Assembly (NCBI RefSeq): GCF_029223285.1
Contig: NZ_JARHUJ010000001.1
Span: 248,001 to 312,000 of the forward strand
Source of the DNA: Paraflavitalea sp. CAU 1676
Lineage (GTDB): Bacteria; Bacteroidota; Bacteroidia; Chitinophagales; Chitinophagaceae
Direction of reading: 5' to 3'
DNA: 64,000 nt
The notes beneath the pieces are model-generated. The model was not told the origin of the DNA. It did not search any database and saw only the letters and a list, made by a program, of their open reading frames with translations. Every line of letters starts with the position of its first letter. Positions within the stretch are counted from its first letter, which is position 1. The translations under genes were made by a program, and so were the position numbers. This document shows, in pieces, positions 23,107 to 31,944 of the stretch.

Positions 23107-24252
23107 ATGATCGCAGAACAATTACGCAAGCAATTCCGGGAGCTTTACAATAATGAGCCGCTGGTGATTGCGGCGCCCGGCCGTGTGAACCTGATCGGAG
23201 AGCATACGGATTACAATGAAGGTTTTGTGTTACCCGGCGCCGTAGACAAGAAAATGTATGTGGCGATGGCGGAAAATGATACCGATACCATCAACGTGTA
23301 TGCCAACCAGTTCAATGAAACTTATTCTTTCGGTTTAACGGGTATCAAGCCGGTGAACGGCTGGATGAACTACCTGCTGGGTGTTACGTTCCATATCCAG
23401 GACCGTGGCAAGAAGCTGCGTGGTGTAGATGTGATCATCGACGGCGATGTGCCTGTTGGTGCGGGTATGAGCTCTTCGGCTGCCCTTACCTCGGCTTATG
23501 GTTTTGCCTTGAACGAGATCTTTCATCTTGGCTTCAGCCGCATGGATCTCGCTTTCATCGGCCAAAAGACCGAGCATACTTTCGTAGGTGTAATGTGTGG
23601 TATCATGGACCAGTTTGCCAGCTTGCATGGCAAGGCGGGGCATGTGATGCGGCTCGATTGCAAAAGCCTCGAATACGAGTATATCCCTTTCAACTTCCCC
23701 GATTACAATATTGTGCTGGTAAACAGCATGGTGAGCCATTCGCTGGCCGGGTCCGAATACAATGTAAGGCGTCAGCAGTGTGAAGAAGGCGTTTCCATGC
23801 TGAAGAAACACTATGCCGATATCAATTCCCTGCGCGATGTAACGCTGGATGTGCTGGAGCTGCACCGTCAGGAGCTGCCCGCCATCGTGTACGATCGATG
23901 CTGGTATGTAGTGAGCGAGAAAGAAAGGCTGATGAAGGGTTGTGCCGCTTTGGCTAAAGGCGATCTGGCTACGTTCGGACTGATGATGAATGCTACCCAC
24001 CAGGGCCTTAGCAAACAATACAGCGTAAGCTGTACCGAACTCGATTTCCTGGCAGAACGCGCAGGCTTTATCGATGGTGTAATGGGGTCGCGGATGATGG
24101 GCGGCGGTTTTGGTGGTTGCACCATCAACATCGTGAAGAAGGATGCGGTGGCATCCTTTACCCAGAAGATCCAGGCTGCTTTTGAGCAGTTGTTCAAGAT
24201 CCAACCATATGTATATGTAACGCAGATCGAAGACGGCGCCAAAGCCATCTAA
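23107..24252 (+). CDS. galK: Galactokinase
   Basis: This 381-residue GHMP kinase phosphorylates alpha-D-galactose at C1, the first Leloir step. The galactokinase signature GRVNLIGEHTDYNEGFVLPGA is present near residue 25, the GHMP ATP loop VPVGAGMSSSAALTSA near 115, and the C-terminal motif GSRMMGGGFGGCTINIV near 335. The catalytic Asp lies in GIMDQFASLHG. Length is typical. GalM is divergent next door. GalT and GalE genes are not in the window, so the rest of the pathway must be elsewhere. A bidirectional terminator follows. Confidence 0.96.
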   Translation: MIAEQLRKQFRELYNNEPLVIAAPGRVNLIGEHTDYNEGFVLPGAVDKKMYVAMAENDTDTINVYANQFNETYSFGLTGIKPVNGWMNYLLGVTFHIQDRGKKLRGVDVIIDGDVPVGAGMSSSAALTSAYGFALNEIFHLGFSRMDLAFIGQKTEHTFVGVMCGIMDQFASLHGKAGHVMRLDCKSLEYEYIPFNFPDYNIVLVNSMVSHSLAGSEYNVRRQQCEEGVSMLKKHYADINSLRDVTLDVLELHRQELPAIVYDRCWYVVSEKERLMKGCAALAKGDLATFGLMMNATHQGLSKQYSVSCTELDFLAERAGFIDGVMGSRMMGGGFGGCTINIVKKDAVASFTQKIQAAFEQLFKIQPYVYVTQIEDGAKAI

Positions 24253-24279
24253 GATCCGGCAACTTCATGATAATGGAAA

Positions 24280-24305
24280 AGGGAGCGGTATCGCTCCCTC
24301 TTTTC
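24280..24305. terminator. Bidirectional terminator between galK and the VOC gene
   Basis: agggagcg and cgctccct pair around the loop gtat, with TCTTTT following on the plus strand and TTTTCC following on the minus strand. It separates two convergent genes. Confidence 0.85.
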
Positions 24306-24341
24306 GTGGCTATACTTTCTATGGTTATGGCTAACTAGTTC

Positions 24342-24854
24342 TTACTGTGCCGGAGGCGCGTACTTTACAATATCGATCCCAATCCCGTTAGGGTCGTAAA
24401 AGGAGAAGTGGCGGTCGCCCCAGGGTTCGTCGCGGATGGGCACTTTGATGTCGACACCCAGGTCCTTGATCCGTCTGTACTCAGCATCCGCATCTTCTAC
24501 TTCAATGGTGAGGAACATTCCTTTGCCGGTAAAGGCTGGCTGAAAGATGGGTTGTTGCGACGGATGATCGGGCAACAGGAAAGCAAAGGAGGTTTGCTGA
24601 TCGGGCGTATGCATCAGCAGGTAGAAGTCATTCTCGAAGGTGATGCCGAATTTCAATACGCGTTGATAAAATTCCTTGCTCTCGGCCAGTTTGGTGGTGA
24701 TGACTCCTGCATTCAGTTTCATAGATTGTTTTTTGCTGGTTTGCCCGGTGGCTGCTGTTGGCGCCTGTTGCTGAGTGACGGCTTGCTTGCATTGTGTTCC
24801 CAGCAGCATGACGATGAGTACCGGTGCGGCCCAGTTGTAAAGATGTTGTTTCAT
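24342..24854 (-). CDS. VOC-superfamily (glyoxalase-like) lipoprotein
   Basis: The protein has 170 residues. It begins with a lipoprotein signal (hydrophobic stretch ending LLGTQC, lipidated Cys about residue 22), a Gln/Thr-rich linker and then a single vicinal-oxygen-chelate domain (about residues 46-166). That domain shows KLNAGVITTKLAESKEFYQRVL and the closing HFSFYDPNGIGIDIV. Typical one-domain VOC proteins are cytoplasmic, so lipid anchoring is unusual. A fragment starting at an internal ATG (MKLNAG) could give a cytoplasmic form. The substrate is unknown. It follows the GyrI-like gene by 11 bases and probably forms an operon with it. Confidence 0.8.
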   Translation of the reverse strand: MKQHLYNWAAPVLIVMLLGTQCKQAVTQQQAPTAATGQTSKKQSMKLNAGVITTKLAESKEFYQRVLKFGITFENDFYLLMHTPDQQTSFAFLLPDHPSQQPIFQPAFTGKGMFLTIEVEDADAEYRRIKDLGVDIKVPIRDEPWGDRHFSFYDPNGIGIDIVKYAPPAQ

Positions 24855-24865
24855 GGCTATACTAT

Positions 24866-25315
24866 TTATACCACGCCCATTTGTACCTGCGTGATATTGT
24901 GTTGCGGGTGCTTAAAGTCGATGTTCAGGTACACCTCGCGCGACTCTTCGGTGATCGGTATCTTGTTGGCGTCGATATGGTGCATGATCTCTTCGTAAGT
25001 TTCGGTGAGCGTGTTCCAGGGGCCTTCGTGGGTATGTGTCACTGCCTTAAAGGCCGGTAGTTGCTTGATGGCGAAACGGGCAGGGGTAAACTCGCCCTGG
25101 ATAGGCAGGGCAATGGTGAGGGTGAATACGGTATCGGGTTTGCCGTCCATACCATGGTATACCCAGAGCGCCGGACCGCTTATAACTGCTTTATTGGCAA
25201 TTGCTTCGGCGCAAAGGTCCTGCAGTACAATGCCCACAAATTCGCTGAGGTGCTGTATGGTGGTTTCGTGCTGGCTGTACAGCACAGTCATCGGGGGATG
25301 TGTTTTGAGGTACAT
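24866..25315 (-). CDS. GyrI-like (AraC effector-binding) small-molecule-binding protein
   Basis: This 149-residue stand-alone domain of the GyrI-like superfamily comprises paired beta-alpha-beta-beta repeats. The N-terminal YLKTHPPMTVLYSQHETTIQHL gives the first repeat, the middle GPALWVYHGMDGKPDTVFTLTIALPI shows the family's substrate-facing strands, and the C-terminal ESREVYLNIDFKHPQHNITQVQMGV the closing strands. Such proteins bind hydrophobic or aromatic ligands, and some act as hydrolases or topoisomerase inhibitors. The ATG at 25315 is preferred over an upstream TTG. It is located between a WYL regulator and a VOC gene, both on the same strand, which suggests a small response unit to a toxic compound (inference). 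Confidence 0.82.
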   Translation of the reverse strand: MYLKTHPPMTVLYSQHETTIQHLSEFVGIVLQDLCAEAIANKAVISGPALWVYHGMDGKPDTVFTLTIALPIQGEFTPARFAIKQLPAFKAVTHTHEGPWNTLTETYEEIMHHIDANKIPITEESREVYLNIDFKHPQHNITQVQMGVV

Positions 25316-25502
25316 AAATCGGTTGATTTGTTTGTACAAAGCAACATCCGGTCAGTGACAGCCCTATGTCAGCAGGCCGCAGATTATTTTGGAAAGGGGA
25401 GAGCCAAGGTGGGGAATACGGGCACGACCTGAAAACGTCCGTTGACGAACAAAGTGTTGTGGCGGCAGCACTCAGGTGCCACCTGATAAGATCGACAGCG
25501 GT

Positions 25503-26450
25503 TTACTTATAATGATCGCCTATTTCGGCCCAGAACTCCTTCATCTGGCTATGCAAGGCGGCGGGCGATTCGATGGAGACACCGTTGGTGAACATCAGCA
25601 GCCAGCGCGCGAAGCCCTGCAGGCCTCCGGTTACAAAATGCATCCGCACCTGTTCGCCAGCTTCTTCTTCCTTTACAAACCCGTAATAGTATTTCTGGTC
25701 CCGGATATAGCGCACCACGTCCTTATCGAAGCGCACAACTACTTCCTGTAGTTCGTGAGAATTCCTGATCCTGTCGAGGTAGGTTTTAAGGGCGGGGTGC
25801 ACGGAGATATCGAACTGCTCATCTTTTACCTGGAGGCGTTTGATGCGGTTTACCCGGAAATCGCGGTATCCATTACGCAGGCGGCACCAGCCAATGAGGT
25901 GCCAGTTGGCGCTGTAATGACACAGGCCGATGGGTTCAATCACGCGTTCGCTGACCTCTTCATTGTAATTGGAGTTGTAGATGATGAAGATGGCTCGTTT
26001 ATCGGCAATGGCTTTCTGCAAGGCGGTGAGGTGCTGGCTGGGTGTTTCCTCGTCGGGTATGCGGGAACGGATCACTTCGATGTGATCGGCCAGTATGTCC
26101 ATTTGTTCCTTATCGTTGCTGCGCAGCACCGCCTTTATCTTGAAGAGGGCAGTCTCGAAGTGTTTTTTGACAGAGGCGTCGGTCATGTGTGCGGCCAGCT
26201 TTCCGCCCAGCAATAATGCGGCGGCTTCTTCCTGGGTGAACATGACGGGGGGCAGCCGGTAGCCTTCCATGATCGTGTAGCCGCTGCCGGCTTCGCCGAT
26301 CACGGGTACGCCGCTTTCGTCGAGGGCCTTGATGTCGCGGTACACGGTACGCAGGCTCATGTTGAAGCGGTCTGCGATCTCTTGTGCAGTTACCCGCTTT
26401 TTACTTTGCAGGTGCGTGAGAATAGCGTGCAAGCGGTCGATGCGATTCAA
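25503..26450 (-). CDS. WYL-domain helix-turn-helix transcriptional regulator
   Basis: The 315-residue regulator has an N-terminal HTH (residues 1-60, TAQEIADRFNMSLRTVYRDIKALDESG) and a central WYL domain (about 140-220) with the conserved tract IEPIGLCHYSANWHLIGWCRLRNGYRDFRVNRI, ending in a WCX domain. WYL domains bind single-stranded nucleic acid or nucleotide-like ligands. The start is a TTG at 26450: the typical N-terminus NRIDRLHAIL begins there and the next ATG would delete half the HTH. It is upstream of the GyrI-like and VOC genes (about 190 bases) and may control them. Confidence 0.9.
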   Translation of the reverse strand: MNRIDRLHAILTHLQSKKRVTAQEIADRFNMSLRTVYRDIKALDESGVPVIGEAGSGYTIMEGYRLPPVMFTQEEAAALLLGGKLAAHMTDASVKKHFETALFKIKAVLRSNDKEQMDILADHIEVIRSRIPDEETPSQHLTALQKAIADKRAIFIIYNSNYNEEVSERVIEPIGLCHYSANWHLIGWCRLRNGYRDFRVNRIKRLQVKDEQFDISVHPALKTYLDRIRNSHELQEVVVRFDKDVVRYIRDQKYYYGFVKEEEAGEQVRMHFVTGGLQGFARWLLMFTNGVSIESPAALHSQMKEFWAEIGDHYK

Positions 26451-26534
26451 AGGAAATGGTTATTGGGTGATTGATTTGCTTGTCTATGGCTATACCGATG
26501 CGACCGGGCTTGCGCACAGGGGCTATGGTGGCCG

Positions 26535-28529
26535 CTATGGCTCTACCCAGGCTTCGTTGTCTTTCAACAGGTTTACCAGCTCTTCTACTGCGATGAGGCT
26601 GTCCACATTCCTTTTCACGACTTCTTTTCCTTTATAGAGCGTGATCTTGCCGGGACCGCTGCCTACGTATCCGAAATCGGCATCGGCCATTTCGCCGGGA
26701 CCGTTTACGATACAACCCATAATGGCGATCTTGACCCCCTTGAGGTGATTGGTGACCGAGCGGATCTTCGCCGTGGTTTCCTGCAGGTCGAATAAGGTGC
26801 GGCCGCAGGAAGGGCAGGATATGTATTCCGTTTTCGATATGCGGGTACGGGTAGCCTGCAGTATCGAAAAAGCGGTATTGTTGGTGAACTGATAAATGTC
26901 TTTAATTGGCAGGTAGGTGCGTCCTGTTACCTGGATGTTTTCCATCAGGGCCGATCCGCTGTAGCCCAGGCAGATGCCATCGCCAAATCCTTCGAGCAGG
27001 AGGGCGCCGGTTTCGGTGGCAAAGTGGATGAGGTGTTCATCCGGTGTTTGCCAGCTGCTGTCGGTGATCAGCACTACGGGGTTCTTGATCTTGCGACCCT
27101 GCAACTCCATCATCATGCGGCGTACCGATTGCATCGCGTTCTGGTTGGTACTGCTAAGGCAGATCACCACGGTAGGATCATTGGCCAGCTGATCGAGGAA
27201 GGTGTAATTGTTGACGGGCGTTTCGTCGTTGAAACAATCTACCATGACAAAGTTCAGCAGGCTGCTTTTGGCATCGGCCGTTACATAACCGCTATCGCCG
27301 AAGATGGGGAAGTACTTGGTTTTGTCTTCCGCTTCGAGCCAGGTGGCGGGATAGGTAATTACCTTCAAGGTGCCGGGTAATGCGAACGGCAGGATCTTGT
27401 TGCCGGTGAATACATAATCGGCCGCCGCATCGCTGATATTCCATTTATCGCTGGGCTCATCATACGTATACCCGATGCTTTGCAGCGATTCGGGCGTGAT
27501 GGTGTCGAGCTTGCTGAAATCGGCTATGACTACGGGTACCTGCTTACCGCCTACATTGTCTACTGCAAAGGTATCGCGGCGCTGATATTCGAACGGGTTG
27601 TAGGTGATCTTTTCGGCCGGGGGCGTGATGCCCTGGGCCTTGCGGGGCGCTTCATAGCGCTTGAGCAGGTCCTTACAAACAGGTATCTCGAACTCGGGGT
27701 CTTCGGTGAGTGATACGCGTATTGTATCTCCAATGCCATCTTCGAGCAGGGTGCCGATGCCGATGGCTGATTTAATACGGCCGTCTTCTCCGTCGCCGGC
27801 TTCCGTAACGCCCAGATGAAGCGGATAACATTCCTTGAATTCATCCATCATGTTCTGCACCAGCAGGCGATAGGCTTGTACCATTACCTGCGGGTTGCTG
27901 GCCTTCATGCTGAGGATGATCTGGTGGTATTGTTCGGCTCGGGCTATACGAAGGAACTCCATCGCACTCTCCACCATGCCGATGGGGGTATCACCATAAC
28001 GGCTCATGATACGGTCGCTGAGCGAACCGTGGTTGGTGCCGATGCGCATGGCGGTGCCATATTCTTTGCAGATGCGTACCAGCGGTGTAAACCGCTCGCG
28101 GATGCGGTCGATCTCTTCGGCATATTCCGCATCGGTATAATCGATCTGTTCGAACTTCTTCTTATCGACATAATTGCCCGGGTTCACCCTCACTTTCTCA
28201 ATGATGCGCGCCGCTATTTCGGCTGCATTGGGGGTAAAGTGGATGTCGGCCACGAGGGGCGTGTTGTACCCCCGTTTGAGCAATTCATTCTTTATGTTGA
28301 GGAGGTTCTCGGCTTCCTTTTTACTGGGGGCGGTGATCCTGACCAACTCGGCGCCGGCTTCGATGCAACGGATAGATTGTTCTACCGTAGCGATCGTATC
28401 CATGGTGTCGGTGGTGGTCATGGTTTGCACCCGGATGGGGTGGTTATTGCCTAAAAGTAAGTGACCTATCTTGACTTCTCGGGTAGGGAGGCGTTTGTAT
28501 TCCGTAAGTGATTCGCAGTACAGCTGCAT
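26535..28529 (-). CDS. ispG: 4-hydroxy-3-methylbut-2-enyl diphosphate synthase, long Bacteroidota form
   Basis: This 664-residue MEP-pathway enzyme converts MEcPP to HMBPP. The N-terminal TIM barrel opens with REVKIGHLLLGNNHPIRVQTMTTTDT. The 4Fe-4S ligands are CPSCGRT (about 569-572) and MGCIVNGPGEMADADFG (Cys about 606), with the catalytic Glu in NGPGE. Between them is a long central insert (about residues 290-560), as in plant and Bacteroidota/Chlorobi IspG, making the protein roughly 1.7 times the E. coli length. The ATG at 28529 is chosen from homology. An upstream frame extension has no family match. It is preceded by its own -7 box, 20 bases from the ATG, and by batC. Confidence 0.96.
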   Translation of the reverse strand: MQLYCESLTEYKRLPTREVKIGHLLLGNNHPIRVQTMTTTDTMDTIATVEQSIRCIEAGAELVRITAPSKKEAENLLNIKNELLKRGYNTPLVADIHFTPNAAEIAARIIEKVRVNPGNYVDKKKFEQIDYTDAEYAEEIDRIRERFTPLVRICKEYGTAMRIGTNHGSLSDRIMSRYGDTPIGMVESAMEFLRIARAEQYHQIILSMKASNPQVMVQAYRLLVQNMMDEFKECYPLHLGVTEAGDGEDGRIKSAIGIGTLLEDGIGDTIRVSLTEDPEFEIPVCKDLLKRYEAPRKAQGITPPAEKITYNPFEYQRRDTFAVDNVGGKQVPVVIADFSKLDTITPESLQSIGYTYDEPSDKWNISDAAADYVFTGNKILPFALPGTLKVITYPATWLEAEDKTKYFPIFGDSGYVTADAKSSLLNFVMVDCFNDETPVNNYTFLDQLANDPTVVICLSSTNQNAMQSVRRMMMELQGRKIKNPVVLITDSSWQTPDEHLIHFATETGALLLEGFGDGICLGYSGSALMENIQVTGRTYLPIKDIYQFTNNTAFSILQATRTRISKTEYISCPSCGRTLFDLQETTAKIRSVTNHLKGVKIAIMGCIVNGPGEMADADFGYVGSGPGKITLYKGKEVVKRNVDSLIAVEELVNLLKDNEAWVEP

Positions 28530-28549
28530 GTTCTTGTGTAATTGAGGTG

Positions 28550-28557
28550 CAAAGGTA
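28550..28557 (-). promoter_or_regulatory. -7 box (TACCTTTG) of ispG
   Basis: This is a perfect TAnnTTTG match on the minus strand, 20 bases before the ispG ATG and after the batC stop. IspG is probably transcribed at least in part from here. Confidence 0.5.
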
Positions 28558-28602
28558 GCTAATAGCCGCAATACTATACCCCAAAGAGTGTTAAAGGACT
28601 GG

Positions 28603-29256
28603 CTACCAATCCTTTTCGGGTTGGCTGGCAGCACGGGTCTTATTCTGCTGCATTTTACGTTGTACTTCCTGCTCCTTCTGTTCCAGCGACTTCAGGAACT
28701 GCTCTATCTTTTTCTTATCGAGGTTGGGCTTTTGCTGTTGTGGTTTGGGTGGCTGCTTATCCTGTTTCTTCTTTTGATCCTGTTGCTGCTGCTGTTGCTT
28801 TTGCTCGTTGTTCTGCTGCTGTTTCTTTAATTCGGATAGCGCCTTTTCGAGGTTGTAGCGATTGGTTTCGTCCTGCGGGTTCAATCGCAGGGCCTGTTTG
28901 TAGGCACCGATGCTCTCCTGCAGCTTCTTTTGTTTGGATAAGGAGACCCCCTGGTTATAGAGTGACCTTTGTTTCAGGTCTTTGGTGGTGGCAGAAGATG
29001 CTGCCTCTTCGAAACTCTTACCGGAGGCCACAAAATCTTCCTGGCGGAACTGTGCGTTGCCGATGTTATAGCGTGTTACCGGATTGCCGGGATTCTGGCT
29101 GAGGGCCTTTTCGAATTCGGGCAATGCCTGATCGAATTTCCCTTCTTTATAGAGTTTGTTGCCGCTGCGGATGGCCTTGTTCTCGGGCTGTGCCTGCGCC
29201 AGTGTAGCGAGGCCGGTCAGGCTGAATCCTGCTAATATGATCAGTTGCCGCATCAT
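28603..29256 (-). CDS. TPR protein of the Bat system (BatC-like)
   Basis: This 217-residue exported protein has a signal segment (MMRQLIILAGFSLTGLATLAQA), two to three TPR units (about residues 26-135, including LYKEGKFDQALPEFEKALSQNPGNPVTRYNIGNA and SIGAYKQALRLNPQDETNRYNLEKAL) and a C-terminal low-complexity tail dominated by Gln, Lys and Pro (about 140-185). This layout is that of BatC in Bacteroides aerotolerance (Bat) operons, where it partners von Willebrand A proteins at the inner membrane. Its ATG overlaps the TGA of the batB gene (ATGA), so translation is coupled. The poly-Gln tract is CAG/CAA-rich and may vary in length between strains. Confidence 0.82.
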   Translation of the reverse strand: MMRQLIILAGFSLTGLATLAQAQPENKAIRSGNKLYKEGKFDQALPEFEKALSQNPGNPVTRYNIGNAQFRQEDFVASGKSFEEAASSATTKDLKQRSLYNQGVSLSKQKKLQESIGAYKQALRLNPQDETNRYNLEKALSELKKQQQNNEQKQQQQQQDQKKKQDKQPPKPQQQKPNLDKKKIEQFLKSLEQKEQEVQRKMQQNKTRAASQPEKDW

Positions 29257-30260
29257 GCCTGCCTGAGTTTACGTTCGGGAAAAAAGAATTCAAGTACCAA
29301 CAGGAAGAGGGCCGCGCCCAGGAACCAGGGAAAATAGTTTTTGAAATTCTTGAAAGCACTGTCGTCCATGGAGGTTTGCTCGATGGTGCCCAGCTGCGCT
29401 TTCATGGATTTCACGGCACTTTCAATATCGGTCAACCGCACGTATACGCCTTTAGTGGCAGACGCCAGCTGTTGCAGTTCGGTTTCATTGAGTTTGGTGA
29501 TGACTGTATTGCCCTGCTGATCTTTTTTGTAATCGTTGGTGAGCGGATCATAGATCGGCGCACCTTCGGGCGATCCGATACCAACCGTATTGATCATCAC
29601 CCCGCTCTCCGCCAGCTGTTGGGCCAGTTGTACGGATCCGGGATCATGGTCTTCTCCGTCAGTGATGAGTATGATCGATTTAAATTTTCTTTCCTTGCTG
29701 TTGAAGGCAGATGCGCTCATGCGCAGTGCTTCGGTGATGACGGTTCCCTGTGCCGGCACAACATCGGGACTGGCCTGCTGTACGAACATGCGTGCTGCAC
29801 TATGATCGGTGGTGAGCGGCATTTGCATATAGGCTCTGCCGGCAAACAGGATGAGTGCTACCCGATCGTCGGGCAATTGGTCCATCAGTTTAAGCACCAT
29901 CTGCTTGGCCCTTTCGAGGCGATTGGGCTTGATGTCATCGGCCAGCATACTCTTACTGACGTCGAGGGCTATAGCTACATCGACGCCCTTGCGCTCTACC
30001 TGTTCCATAGCGCCCGGCTTTTGCAAGTTGGCTGCTCCGCTGATGATGGCGGCCAGGCTAAGGGCCACCAGCAGGAATTTGAACAAATAATTCTGCGGGG
30101 AGTAACGACCGGTTAGCTGTTTTACCAGCTTCTCATCACCAATCTTCCTGGTGGTTTTCTTTTTCCAGTGCAATACCCACGCAAAGAGGGCAATGATCAG
30201 CGGAATAGCCGCCAATCCAATGAGGTATTCTATATGTTGAAATCGAAGGTCCACGTTCAC
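29253..30260 (-). CDS. von Willebrand factor A membrane protein (BatB-like)
   Basis: The 335-residue protein has two N-terminal membrane helices (about 12-31 and 58-77), a VWA domain (about 93-285) with the MIDAS motif DVSKSM at Asp100 and downstream TGD-type residues in ILITDGEDHD, and a C-terminal membrane helix (about 308-325) followed by a basic tail. Together with the coupled TPR gene this is the BatB/BatC pair. In other Bacteroidota these sit in a longer operon with MoxR ATPase, DUF58, BatA, BatD and BatE, none of which is next to it here. The start is a GTG at 30260 (or a second GTG two codons on). No upstream ATG fits. Confidence 0.9.
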   Translation of the reverse strand: MNVDLRFQHIEYLIGLAAIPLIIALFAWVLHWKKKTTRKIGDEKLVKQLTGRYSPQNYLFKFLLVALSLAAIISGAANLQKPGAMEQVERKGVDVAIALDVSKSMLADDIKPNRLERAKQMVLKLMDQLPDDRVALILFAGRAYMQMPLTTDHSAARMFVQQASPDVVPAQGTVITEALRMSASAFNSKERKFKSIILITDGEDHDPGSVQLAQQLAESGVMINTVGIGSPEGAPIYDPLTNDYKKDQQGNTVITKLNETELQQLASATKGVYVRLTDIESAVKSMKAQLGTIEQTSMDDSAFKNFKNYFPWFLGAALFLLVLEFFFPERKLRQA

Positions 30261-30426
30261 GCAGGCATTAGATCAATAATCAAACCAGATTGGTAAAGTA
30301 GCATTATTTTCCCATAATGAGAAGTAATGCAGTCGTTTAGGTGCCGGATTGCCTTTCCGGAAAGACAGCTTTACTGATTGAACTGTTGCCGGAGAAATCG
30401 GTATCCGGCAACGGCGGTGCAGCAGT

Positions 30427-31248
30427 TTATTTCTTTCCTTCCATGAAACCGTATTGCTTGAGGATACCTTTCAATATTTTAATACGGGCTTCTTTCATGT
30501 TGTAGTTCTTATCGGGCGACTCCAATTGCAGGGCAAAAAAGTACGGGTGTTGATTCTCTTCTATCCAGCCAACGATCCAGCCGAGAGCATGCCCTTTTTC
30601 GGTAAATCCCCAGCCGGTTTTGTAATACAGACTGTAGTTGGCGTTCTTTTCCCATTCCATCATTTCGCGAACGATGCGCTGACTGCGCTTTTGAAAGGGC
30701 AACTGGTCGAAATAGAGTTTCTTGACGATGCCGAGTTCTTCATCGGCAGTTACTTTGGCGGAGTTATCGAGCCAGAAGGTATCGAGGTTATTACCGATGG
30801 TGAACTTGCCATAGCGGCTTGCATAACCCAGTGTATCGAGCCATTTTTGCATGGCGGGCTTACCGATGCGGCGGGCGAGCTCCTGGTACCATGGTGGGCA
30901 GGAAATACGGAACGCGTCGCGCATGGTCATATTGCGGTTGCATTCGGGGCGGCCGCGGTCGATGCTGTCCCAGTTGATGATGGCGCTGCTATCGAGTACC
31001 CGGCCTGTCTCTAAACCAATGAGCGAGTTGATGATCTTGAATGTAGACGCGGGCGTATAGGCGCTATCGCTGAAGCGGGGCAGGTTATACACGGTAAAAC
31101 GTCCCTGGCCATTATCGAACATGCCGAAGGTGCCGTCTACCTTATTTTCGTCGAAGTATTTCTTCAGGTCGTTATCGACTTCAACATTGTTCGGTGAACA
31201 GGCAAAGAAAAAGATCGATACAAGACTACATAGTATCCAACGGCTCAT
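30427..31248 (-). CDS. Class D beta-lactamase-like lipoprotein (penicillin-binding fold)
   Basis: The 273-residue serine-penicilloyl enzyme fold has a lipoprotein signal (MSRWILCSLVSIFFFAC). Motif 1 is intact as PASTFKII (Ser68, Lys71), and motif 3 is KTGWGF followed by the LGWIVGWIE strand. The class D SxV motif is altered to SCPPWYQ, and the Tyr-Gly-Asn motif is not clearly present (the region reads YASRYGKFTIGN ahead of LDTFWLDN). Hydrolysis of beta-lactams is thus plausible but unproven. It may be an OXA-like enzyme or a BlaR-like sensor relative. An upstream ATG at 31284 overlaps the preceding stop (ATGA) and would add 12 residues. The gene is likely coupled to the secreted protein gene. 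Confidence 0.8.
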   Translation of the reverse strand: MSRWILCSLVSIFFFACSPNNVEVDNDLKKYFDENKVDGTFGMFDNGQGRFTVYNLPRFSDSAYTPASTFKIINSLIGLETGRVLDSSAIINWDSIDRGRPECNRNMTMRDAFRISCPPWYQELARRIGKPAMQKWLDTLGYASRYGKFTIGNNLDTFWLDNSAKVTADEELGIVKKLYFDQLPFQKRSQRIVREMMEWEKNANYSLYYKTGWGFTEKGHALGWIVGWIEENQHPYFFALQLESPDKNYNMKEARIKILKGILKQYGFMEGKK

Positions 31249-31280
31249 GGTAAAAATTTGTGCGAAGGTAACTGATAATC

Positions 31281-31811
31281 TCATTTTTTACTGAGCGTTG
31301 CCCGTTGGAAGGACCGGATGTTATAGCTGTCCACTTTGGGCGCGTCTTCGGTACCCTGGCCGGTTACTGCCAGCGGCTTTGCCGGATAGGAATAAAATTC
31401 CACCTGCAGCTGTCCGTTCTCTATCCAGTAGCTGTTGAGGATGGTATTGCCGCTCACGGTGAATGCCCCGGAAAAACGCTCCCCTATCCAGTACTGATCG
31501 AGCAAAATTCCATTGACTTCATCGATGATCCAGTGGCCCTTTGCCGTATCTACCGGCTTCAGTATGTAGGGGCGGCTGTCTTCGGATGGTTTGCCGTAAA
31601 CAATATGCCAGGTGTATTGGCCAGCGGTATCTTTGGAGGGTTGTATGTGCAGCTCCATGTTGACGGTCTTGGGGGCGGTAGCTCCCTGCGGATACCAGTT
31701 GAGTGTGCCCTGCCAATGACCAATGAATTGTTGCGGGAATACGGCTCTTTCCTGGGCTGGAGAAGCTGATACGGCAAAAAGAAAGGCCATGACGGCCAGG
31801 AACTGCTTCAT
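31281..31811 (-). CDS. Secreted protein of unknown function upstream of the class D enzyme
   Basis: The 176-residue protein has a signal peptide (MKQFLAVMAFLFAVSASPAQ, cleavage likely after AQ) and a mature beta-rich domain. Alternating strands such as GHWQGTLNWYPQG, KTVNMELHIQPS, GQYTWHIVYG and GAFTVSGNTILNSYWIENGQLQVEFYS look like a small lipocalin-like or beta-sandwich fold. No catalytic motif is recognised. The stop overlaps an ATG of the following class D enzyme gene by four bases, so they form a translationally coupled pair. A shared envelope role is possible. Nothing in the sequence shows which. Confidence 0.72.
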   Translation of the reverse strand: MKQFLAVMAFLFAVSASPAQERAVFPQQFIGHWQGTLNWYPQGATAPKTVNMELHIQPSKDTAGQYTWHIVYGKPSEDSRPYILKPVDTAKGHWIIDEVNGILLDQYWIGERFSGAFTVSGNTILNSYWIENGQLQVEFYSYPAKPLAVTGQGTEDAPKVDSYNIRSFQRATLSKK

Positions 31812-31944
31812 GGGGAAGTAATTTCCGGCAACTTACTGTTTCCCACACTTCTCCGCAAGCCAATCTGGTTGAACGGGGGAGATGCCGGGATTATTTGAGT
31901 GTGGTTTACGTCTCTTGTTAAGGAAACCAACCTACTGCCGGCGC

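Noticed and set aside
28588-28830. Leucine-rich plus-strand frame opposite the BatC tail
   Set aside because: It is the complement of the Gln/Lys-rich tract of the TPR protein and has no independent support.
30385-30412. gttgccgg...ccggcaac inverted repeat after the class D gene
   Set aside because: 8-bp stem with a 12-base loop and no T run on either strand. Not convincing as a terminator, and no operator partner is known.
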